DNA from: Candidatus Kaiserbacteria bacterium RIFCSPHIGHO2_02_FULL_55_25
GTDB taxonomy: Bacteria; Patescibacteriota; Minisyncoccia; Phycocordibacterales; UBA2100
Direction: 5' to 3'
Assembly (NCBI GenBank): GCA_001781335.1
Contig: MFLL01000027.1
Coordinates: 1-39,720, forward strand
DNA: 39,720 nucleotides
Each line of letters opens with the position of its first letter. The stretch's first letter is position 1. The notes under the pieces were generated by a model, which worked only from the letters and a program-made list of their open reading frames with translations, was not told where the DNA came from and searched no databases. Made by a program: the position numbers and the translations under genes. Shown here piece by piece: positions 1-7,140 of this stretch.

Positions 1-2
1 CT

Positions 3-662
3 ACGAATACCATCAACGTCTCGGGCGAGGGCGAGGTGTTCGCGGTGCCGGATACGGCGACGTTTTCTGTAACCGTGCAGGAGACGGCAAAGGATGTTCA
101 GACGGCGCAAGCCGCCGCGACGAAGAAAAACAACGACATCATTGCCTACCTCAAGGGTGCGGGCATAGACGAAAAAGATATCCAGACGACCGACTACAAC
201 ATCTATCCGCAGTACGAGTACGGTACGCAGATTTGCCCCATGGGAAGTTATTGTCCGCCCGGCAAACAGACACTCACCGGCTACCAAGTCTCGCAGACGC
301 TCACCATAAAGGTGCGCGACACCAAGAAGGCGGGAGATTTGTTGAGCGGAGTCGGTTCGCGCGGCGCGACCAACGTCTCGGGGCTCTCGTTCACGATAGA
401 CGACCAAAAAGCACTGGAGGCGCAGGCGCGCGGTAAGGCCATAAACGATGCGCAGGACAAAGCGGAAGCGCTGGCCAAACAACTCGGTGTGCGACTCGTG
501 CGCATTGTCGGCTTTAGCGAAGGAGGCGGCGGGCAGATCTACTATGCAAAATCGATGGCGCTCGGCATGGGTGGCGATTCCGCCGCCGCACCGTCACCTG
601 AAATAGCGACGGGCCAGAACAAAATCGTTTCGAACGTGAGCATTACGTACGAGATTCAATAA
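3..662 (+). CDS. SIMPL (DUF541) domain protein, 5'-truncated by window edge
   Basis: Reading frame is open from the window start (TNTINVSGEGEVFAVPDTATFSVTVQETAKD...), typical of SIMPL domain proteins; stop at 660-662. Confidence 0.8.
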   Translation, partial: TNTINVSGEGEVFAVPDTATFSVTVQETAKDVQTAQAAATKKNNDIIAYLKGAGIDEKDIQTTDYNIYPQYEYGTQICPMGSYCPPGKQTLTGYQVSQTLTIKVRDTKKAGDLLSGVGSRGATNVSGLSFTIDDQKALEAQARGKAINDAQDKAEALAKQLGVRLVRIVGFSEGGGGQIYYAKSMALGMGGDSAAAPSPEIATGQNKIVSNVSITYEIQ

Positions 663-665
663 ACT

Positions 666-1208
666 TCAGGAGAAGTACACTTCTTTGTAGTGGAGACTCG
701 CGATAATGCGTGTCGCCAAGCGTAGAGCGATGTACATGCCGAGTAACATCAGCGGAGAGAAGGCGAACTGTATCGCTACGATTAAAAGGCCGGCCGTATA
801 GAGCATTTCGGCGATGTTCATTGCAATCCACGCATGCACGAATTTTTTCTCACGACCCGATGGGTGGTATTCTCGGCGCGCACGAATAAGTGAAAACGTG
901 TCAATGATTCGAAATGCTCCGAAGCTCACGAGGAAGTAAGTAATGGTGAGTTGCGTGGAATATATATAGAGAAACATCGTGAAAATAATGGCGACGTCGA
1001 GCATGATGTTCAGCTCTCGTTTCGGCGGGAACGCTTTGAGTGAGAAGGAGTAGTCTATCCAGTAGTCGACGAGGTCGATGTAGACGAAGATGAACGCCGC
1101 ATATTGCCACGGCTCGACGAGATTCGGCCACCACTGGAATCCGAGTCCCAGCACGACCCCTATCATGATGTCCACGAACTTGAGGCTGATATTGGCAAGC
1201 TTCCCCAT
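666..1208 (-). CDS. Multi-pass membrane protein of unknown function
   Basis: 180 aa ORF with several hydrophobic helices (VVLGLGFQWW, IMLDVAIIFTMFLYIY, MLYTAGLLIVAIQFAF). Confidence 0.65.
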   Translation of the reverse strand: MGKLANISLKFVDIMIGVVLGLGFQWWPNLVEPWQYAAFIFVYIDLVDYWIDYSFSLKAFPPKRELNIMLDVAIIFTMFLYIYSTQLTITYFLVSFGAFRIIDTFSLIRARREYHPSGREKKFVHAWIAMNIAEMLYTAGLLIVAIQFAFSPLMLLGMYIALRLATRIIASLHYKEVYFS

Positions 1209-1235
1209 GACGGAAGTATAAGCTACTTTGCCGCC

Positions 1236-1263
1236 TTGACAGTCGTTGGAAGTGGACTACAAT
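1236..1263 (+). promoter_or_regulatory. Sigma70-like promoter upstream of secE
   Basis: TTGACA (1236-1241), 16 nt spacer, TACAAT (1258-1263). Confidence 0.6.
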
Positions 1264-1357
1264 GCACGCACATAACCGCCGGAAGGCGGTTTAAAAATGC
1301 CTAGATTTGAGCCTTTATTTCCTACAAACTATCAACTAAAAACTAACAACTATCTTT

Positions 1358-1633
1358 ATGGCTGGATTCGGACAATATTTGAAGGATACGCGGGGGGAAT
1401 TGCGTCACGTCGCATGGCCGACTCGTACGCAAACTGTCGTCTACACCATCCTCGTCGCGCTTATATCCATCGGAGTTGCGCTTTACCTCGGCCTCTTCGA
1501 TTTCCTGTTTACGACCGGGCTGGCGCGCCTCGTTGAGGTCTTGCCGAGTGCGAGTCCGATACAGGTGACACAGCAACCGGTCACGACGACCCCGACAGTT
1601 AATTTCTCGGTTCCTACCACGACGTCGCAATAA
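1358..1633 (+). CDS. secE: Preprotein translocase subunit SecE
   Basis: Short protein with FGQYLKDTRGELRHVAWPTRTQTVVYTILVAL signature; directly upstream of nusG. Confidence 0.9.
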   Translation: MAGFGQYLKDTRGELRHVAWPTRTQTVVYTILVALISIGVALYLGLFDFLFTTGLARLVEVLPSASPIQVTQQPVTTTPTVNFSVPTTTSQ

Positions 1634-1677
1634 TTATTGACTACGAACTACGTTCTACTTACTACTAACTATTCACC

Positions 1678-2223
1678 ATGGCAAAACAAACATACGGCTC
1701 CGAGCGGAAGTGGTACGCGGTGCACACGTATTCCGGCTACGAGGATGCGGTCGCGCGCAATCTCAAGCAGCGCATCGACTCCTTCGGCATGGGCGAACAG
1801 ATATTCAATGTCGTCGTGCCGATAGAAAAGAAAATCAAGATTAAGAACGGCCGCAAGACGGAAATGAAAGAGAAGATATTCCCCGGCTATGTCCTCGTGG
1901 ACATGATTGCGACCGACGATGCGTGGAGCGTCGTGCGCAATACGCCGCAGGTCACCGGGTTCGTGGGTACCGCCAATCAGGCGGTCCCGCTTTCACAGGA
2001 GGAAGTGGACAAAATCCTAAAGCGCTCCGAGGGCGACACCGTGCGTCACGCCATCGACCTTTCGGAAGGTGACGCGGTCATTATTATCGACGGGCCTTTC
2101 AAAGATCTCGAGGGCAAAGTGGGCGAGATTGACGAAGAGCGCGGAAAAGTTAAAGTGCTCGTACCCATGTTCGGTCGCGAGACTCCGGTGGAGCTCGAAG
2201 CCGACCAAGTGCAGCGAGTATAA
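1678..2223 (+). CDS. nusG: Transcription termination/antitermination protein NusG
   Basis: KWYAVHTYSGYEDAVARNL...FPGYVLVDM...VTGFVG...PFKDLEGKVGEID (NGN + KOW). Confidence 0.97.
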   Translation: MAKQTYGSERKWYAVHTYSGYEDAVARNLKQRIDSFGMGEQIFNVVVPIEKKIKIKNGRKTEMKEKIFPGYVLVDMIATDDAWSVVRNTPQVTGFVGTANQAVPLSQEEVDKILKRSEGDTVRHAIDLSEGDAVIIIDGPFKDLEGKVGEIDEERGKVKVLVPMFGRETPVELEADQVQRV

Positions 2224-2343
2224 GTATCAAATTACAAGAAACAAGTATCAAACAAGTAATAAAGTATCAATACACCAAGTATCAAAGGGAAGCTTCTTGA
2301 TACTTGCTACCTGATACTTGCTACTTTTTGCGAAGCAAACAAT

Positions 2344-2769
2344 ATGGCAAAAGAAATCACAAAAATAATCAAATTGCAGATTGAAGCGGGAAAGGCCACA
2401 CCAGCTCCTCCGGTGGGCACTGTGCTTGGCCCAGCGGGCGTGAATATCGGCGAGTTCGTCAACCAGTTCAACAACCAGACGCGACCGCTCGCAGGCAACG
2501 TCTTGCCGGTCTTGCTCACCGTCTACAAGGACCGCACGTTCACGTTCATCGTGAAGAAGCCGCCGGCCTCGCGCGCTATTCTCAAGAAGCTCGGCCTCGA
2601 AAAAGGCTCGCAGAAGCCGCAGAACAAAGTCGGCAAGCTCACCAAGGCCCAGCTCGAAGAGCTCGCGACGGAAAAGATGGAAGACCTCAACACCTCGGAC
2701 ATTGAGCAGGCAAAGAAAATTATTGCGGGCACTGCGCGAAGCATGGGCATCGACGCCGAAACACGCTAG
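2344..2769 (+). CDS. rplK: 50S ribosomal protein L11
   Basis: [36 protein letters not shown]...GTARSMGID. Confidence 0.98.
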   Translation: MAKEITKIIKLQIEAGKATPAPPVGTVLGPAGVNIGEFVNQFNNQTRPLAGNVLPVLLTVYKDRTFTFIVKKPPASRAILKKLGLEKGSQKPQNKVGKLTKAQLEELATEKMEDLNTSDIEQAKKIIAGTARSMGIDAETR

Positions 2770-2773
2770 GGCT

Positions 2774-2867
2774 GACCCCATCTGCGTCGTTACGGGTCCC
2801 AAGCCGCGCACTCACCGTACGCTAGTACGGCTCGTGCGCGGCTTTTCCCGTGCCTAGCATCTGGGGC
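2774..2867. repeat. Large imperfect palindrome / stem-loop between rplK and tmk
   Basis: Nested complementary arms: gccgcgcac/gtgcgcggc, ccgtac-gcta-gtacgg, cggg/cccg, and outer gacccca/tggggcc. Confidence 0.6.
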
Positions 2868-2906
2868 CATCCTAGCGATTTCGGAAATGTTGGGCATAAT
2901 CAGTGT

Positions 2907-3518
2907 ATGAAGAAACGAATATTTATTGTCATAGACGGCGTCGACGGCTCGGGCAAATCGACCCAGATGCGTCTCCTGAAGAAACGGCTCGGAAAGCGGG
3001 CTGTGTTTACATTTGATCCGGGTGGTACGAAAATAGGTATTCGCTTGCGCGGCATGCTTCTGGGGAAAGGGAAGAAACCTTCTCCTCTCACCGTGTTCTA
3101 CATGTTTCTCGCCGCGCGAGCATCCATCGTGCAAGAAATCATCGAGCCGGCACTCAAGGCGGGAAAGTTGGTTGTGTGCGACCGTTTCGACACATCTACC
3201 TACACGTACCAAATGCGTGCGGGCAAGCATCCCGAGTACAAAAAAGCGATTGAGTCTTTTACTGACGCAACAAAGGGAGTACGACCGGACGCATACATTA
3301 TTCTCGACCTCAATCCTGCGGAAGCCCGTCGCCGCATCGTCGGAGACGGCAACATGGATGTGTACGAGAGCAAACCACTCTCATTCTACCGCGACGTCAG
3401 ACGGGGGATGAAAGCGTTCAAACCGCGGGGCTCGAAGAAGTATGTGGTGGATGCATCCGGTAGTAGATATGAAGTACATGAGCGTGTCTGGGCTATCGTG
3501 AGCCGATTTGTGAAGTAG
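2907..3518 (+). CDS. tmk: dTMP (thymidylate) kinase
   Basis: KKRIFIVIDGVDGSGKSTQMRLLKKRL P-loop; CDRFDTSTYTYQ. Start refined from the 2850 ORF to ATG 2907. Confidence 0.92.
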   Translation: MKKRIFIVIDGVDGSGKSTQMRLLKKRLGKRAVFTFDPGGTKIGIRLRGMLLGKGKKPSPLTVFYMFLAARASIVQEIIEPALKAGKLVVCDRFDTSTYTYQMRAGKHPEYKKAIESFTDATKGVRPDAYIILDLNPAEARRRIVGDGNMDVYESKPLSFYRDVRRGMKAFKPRGSKKYVVDASGSRYEVHERVWAIVSRFVK

Positions 3519-3534
3519 TTGGTACAATGCCCGC

Positions 3535-5283
3535 ATGAGGGAAATGCTTAAAAAAGTCGTATCGGAGGCACTCAATACCATTGGGATTTCCACGCCGAGC
3601 GTTGTCATTGAGCATCCCGCGGAGCTCTCGCACGGCGACTATGCGACGGGCGCGGCTCTGCAGTATGCCAAGCAGGCGGGAATCGCACCACGTGCACTTG
3701 CAGAGAAAATAGTTGCGGCGCTCGGCATTGTTGAGGGAGTTTCAAAAGTAGATATTGCAGGACCGGGGTTCATCAATTTTCATCTCGCGCCTGCGACTCT
3801 CGCCGCTTCGATTGAGGAGGCGCGCAAGGAGGATATGCTTGTCCTCCAAAGCCTTGGCGACGGAGGATGGGGCGCCAACAAGAATCTCGCCGGCAAAAAA
3901 ATAATGGTCGAATATACCGACCCGAATCCGTTCAAAGAATTCCATATTGGCCACCTGATGAGTAATGCCATCGGCGAAAGCATTTCCCGTCTCGTGCAAT
4001 TTTCCGGCGCAGAAGTGAAGCGTGCCAACTATCAGGGCGATGTGGGGCCACATGTGGCGAAATGCATTTGGGGTATGGAACAGGACATGGAGCAAGTTGC
4101 TAGCATTCTTCACACCAGCTCTGTCAGTGAAAGGCCCGCGGCTTTACTCGGCGCATGGTACGCCCGAGGCACACACGCATACGACACAGATGAGAAAGTG
4201 AAAAAGGTAATCGACGAGATAAACGCAATAGTTTACAAAATTATTGAGGGCCAACCCTCCGGTGATAAACGAGAAGTTCTCATTTCGAACATGTATAAGG
4301 CTGGGCGAGAGTTAAGTCTCGCGCACTTTGAGGAGCTTTACGAAATACTGGGTACGAAATTTGATTACTATTTTTTCGAGAGTGCGACCGCTCCGAAAGG
4401 ACTGGAAATTGTGCGTGCACATCCGGAAGTATTCGAGCAGAGCGACGGTGCCGTCGTGTACAAGGGCGAGAAAGTCGGACTTCACACGCGAGTCTTCATC
4501 ACCTCGAAAGGGTTGCCGACATATGAGACAAAAGAGCTTGGACTTGCGGAGCTGAAGGCCGAAACGTGGGAGTGCGATACCTCAATCACAATCACTGCAC
4601 ACGAGCAGGCGGGATACTTTGCCGTTGTTGTGGCCGCCATGAAAGAAGTGATGCCCGACATCGCCAAGAAAATTACACACGTATCGCACGGCATGATGCG
4701 GTTTGCGGAAGGAAAGATGTCTTCGCGTACGGGGAATGTCATCACGGGCGAATCCCTTCTTACCGATTTGACCGAAGCCGCACAGGAGCGTGCCAAAGAA
4801 AGCCGCGCGGACAATGCTGAAACGCTGGCGCAGAATGTCGCCGTCGCCGCCATTAAATATCAAATTCTCAAACAGGGTTCCGGCAAAGATATTATTTTCG
4901 ACCGCGAACGCGCGCTCAGTCTCGAAGGCGATTCCGGTCCGTACCTGCAATACGCACATGCACGCACACAGCAGGTTCTTGAGAAGGCGAAGGAGCAGAA
5001 CGTTGCGGCGAAGACGGATAGTGGTGCGGAGCCCAACGAAGTCGCACACCTGCTTCATCGCTTTCCGGAAGTCGTCGAGAACGCCACGACGCTCATGGAA
5101 CCGCACGTGCTCACCAATTACCTCATCGTACTTGCAGCGGCATTCAACAGTTGGTACGGGCGAGAGCAAATTCTCGATGGTTCGACAAGCTCACCACATA
5201 AAGTCGCGCTTACCGACGCGGTACGCCGCACGCTCAAGAACGGCCTATGGATATTGGGCATCCCCGCGCCGGAGAAGATGTAA
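3535..5283 (+). CDS. argS: Arginyl-tRNA synthetase
   Basis: MVEYTDPNPFKEFHIGHLMSNAIGESISRL...NYQGDVGPHVAK; DALR-type C-terminus. Confidence 0.96.
   Translation: MREMLKKVVSEALNTIGISTPSVVIEHPAELSHGDYATGAALQYAKQAGIAPRALAEKIVAALGIVEGVSKVDIAGPGFINFHLAPATLAASIEEARKEDMLVLQSLGDGGWGANKNLAGKKIMVEYTDPNPFKEFHIGHLMSNAIGESISRLVQFSGAEVKRANYQGDVGPHVAKCIWGMEQDMEQVASILHTSSVSERPAALLGAWYARGTHAYDTDEKVKKVIDEINAIVYKIIEGQPSGDKREVLISNMYKAGRELSLAHFEELYEILGTKFDYYFFESATAPKGLEIVRAHPEVFEQSDGAVVYKGEKVGLHTRVFITSKGLPTYETKELGLAELKAETWECDTSITITAHEQAGYFAVVVAAMKEVMPDIAKKITHVSHGMMRFAEGKMSSRTGNVITGESLLTDLTEAAQERAKESRADNAETLAQNVAVAAIKYQILKQGSGKDIIFDRERALSLEGDSGPYLQYAHARTQQVLEKAKEQNVAAKTDSGAEPNEVAHLLHRFPEVVENATTLMEPHVLTNYLIVLAAAFNSWYGREQILDGSTSSPHKVALTDAVRRTLKNGLWILGIPAPEKM
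5178..5196 (+). repeat. Related TCGACAAGCTC repeat in argS
   Basis: tggttcgacaagctcacca encoding GSTSS near the ArgS C-terminus. Confidence 0.5.
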
Positions 5284-5294
5284 GGTCGGTGTCA

Positions 5295-5330
5295 ATCCCA
5301 ATACTTAGTCTAAAGCCTAAGTATTGGGAT
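5295..5330. repeat. Perfect 14-bp inverted repeat (stem-loop)
   Basis: atcccaatacttag - tctaaagc - ctaagtattgggat. Confidence 0.75.
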
Positions 5331-5378
5331 GACGAGTTAGTCTATGTTGAGGACATTCACTGGTGGTAAACTGCCTCG

Positions 5379-7043
5379 ATGACGCAGGATGAAGCGCTAG
5401 CGATTTTGAAGACGGGGCTGAATGTGTTTCTCACCGGCGAACCGGGGAGCGGCAAGACGCACACCATCAATCGTTATGTTGCGTGGCTGCGGGAGCGGGG
5501 AGTGGAGTCGGCAGTGACAGCCTCCACGGGTATTGCAGCCACGCATATCAATGGCATGACAATCCATTCGTGGAGCGGCATCGGCATCAAGCGCGAGATG
5601 ACTGACTACGATATTGAAATGATTCACAGCCGCGAAAAGACGGCGAAGCGCATCGTCTCTGCGAAAGTCCTCGTTATCGAAGAGGTTTCGATGCTCGATG
5701 CCGCCACGCTGGAGAGTGTCGATAGAGTGTTGCGCACGCTGCGCAGGCGGCCGCTCATGCCCGAACAGCCTTTTGGCGGATTGCAGGTCATATTTGTCGG
5801 CGACTTCTTCCAACTTCCGCCCGTCTCGACGAGCGCGAGCCGAGGCGGACCGGTTTCCAAGAATGAGCAGGCGAAATTTGCATTCGAGTCATCCGCATGG
5901 AAGGAAGCAAATCCCGTCGTCTGCTATCTATCCGAACAGCATCGGCAGGAAGACGGAGATTTTCTTGACCTGCTCACGGCAATGCGGCGGGGCACGTTTG
6001 GTGCGGCGCATCGCACAAGACTCAATTCGCGTGTCGGCATTCTTTCCAAGCAAACCATCGCGACGCGGCTGTACACGCACAACGAAAATGTCGACCGCAT
6101 CAACAAAGAGTCGCTCGGGAAAATCGAAGGTGCCACCAAAGTCTTTCACATGACCACGCGAGGTGCGCAGCGGCTGGTGGAGTCACTCAAGGCGCAATGT
6201 CTCTCGCCGGAGACGCTCGAATTGAAAGAGGGTGCATCGGTCATGTTTACGCGCAACAATTTCGATGCGGGATATGTGAACGGCACGCTGGGGACCGTCA
6301 CGTCGTTCACGTCGCTCGGTGTTCCTGTGGTGAAGACGCGAAGCGGCGAGACCATCACGGCAGAGCCGGCCGAATGGGCGATACAAGACGGCAACAAAAT
6401 TCTCGCAAGAATTACGCAGGTGCCGCTCCGGCTTGCATGGGCCATAACGGTGCACAAGAGTCAGGGGATGTCGCTTGACGCGGCGATTATCGACCTGTCG
6501 CAGGCGTTTGAGTTCGGGCAGGGATACGTCGCCATCTCGCGGGTGCGTTCGTTGAGCGGACTGTTTCTCGAAGGGTTCAACGAGCGTGCGCTTGAGCTGC
6601 ATCCCAAAGTTGCCGCAGCCGACCGTCATTTCCGTGCGTACTCTGATGCGGCACGCAAGAAATTTGCAGCCCTTGGCACGAGTGAGAAAACAAAACTCGA
6701 GAATAATTTTCTGCGCGCTATCGGGGCCAAGAGTGTGGCGGCGGCGGGTGCGGGAAATTCCGCCCTGCGGAACTCGCGTCCAAGTCGCTCAAACAGTCCT
6801 CGTTCGGAATTTCCCGCACCTGCCGCCGCTTCCGGCGACCGCCTTGCCGAGTTACGTGAAAAATATCCCAACATGGGCAGACCGTGGACCAAAGACGATG
6901 ACACGCTCCTCGCAAAAATGTTCGGTGAAAAGCAAAGGAACGTCGACATCGCCAAACATTTCGGTCGCAAGCCGGGGGCTATCCGCTCCCGTCTCGGCCA
7001 CCTCGGACTTGTGCCTAATTTTTGGAAGCCTCGAAAGAAATAG
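5379..7043 (+). CDS. PIF1-like/UvrD-family DNA helicase with C-terminal HTH/Myb-like domain
   Basis: GEPGSGKTHTINRYVAWLRERG, TASTGIAATHINGMTIHSW, VLVIEEVSMLD, GDFFQLPPV, AITVHKSQGMSLD; C-terminus GRPWTKDDDTLLAKMFGEKQRNVDIAKHFGRKPGAIRSRLGHLGL. Confidence 0.9.
   Translation: MTQDEALAILKTGLNVFLTGEPGSGKTHTINRYVAWLRERGVESAVTASTGIAATHINGMTIHSWSGIGIKREMTDYDIEMIHSREKTAKRIVSAKVLVIEEVSMLDAATLESVDRVLRTLRRRPLMPEQPFGGLQVIFVGDFFQLPPVSTSASRGGPVSKNEQAKFAFESSAWKEANPVVCYLSEQHRQEDGDFLDLLTAMRRGTFGAAHRTRLNSRVGILSKQTIATRLYTHNENVDRINKESLGKIEGATKVFHMTTRGAQRLVESLKAQCLSPETLELKEGASVMFTRNNFDAGYVNGTLGTVTSFTSLGVPVVKTRSGETITAEPAEWAIQDGNKILARITQVPLRLAWAITVHKSQGMSLDAAIIDLSQAFEFGQGYVAISRVRSLSGLFLEGFNERALELHPKVAAADRHFRAYSDAARKKFAALGTSEKTKLENNFLRAIGAKSVAAAGAGNSALRNSRPSRSNSPRSEFPAPAAASGDRLAELREKYPNMGRPWTKDDDTLLAKMFGEKQRNVDIAKHFGRKPGAIRSRLGHLGLVPNFWKPRKK
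6738..6829. repeat. 25-bp inverted repeat (24/25 matched) inside the helicase CDS linker
   Basis: gcggcggcgggtgcgggaaattccg (6738-6762) versus reverse complement of cggaatttcccgcacctgccgccgc (6805-6829); 42-nt loop. Confidence 0.85.
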
Positions 7044-7097
7044 ATTGGTCCTCGCTGGTACGCTTTTCCTTTGGCTAAAGCACTTTGTGCCCGCCCG

Positions 7098-7123
7098 ATA
7101 AATCGCAAAAGCGATTTATTTAG
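7098..7123 (+). terminator. Stem-loop between helicase and ileS (possible terminator)
   Basis: ataaatcgc-aaaa-gcgatttat followed by ttta. Confidence 0.5.
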
Positions 7124-7140
7124 GGTACGATAGGTGAAAT

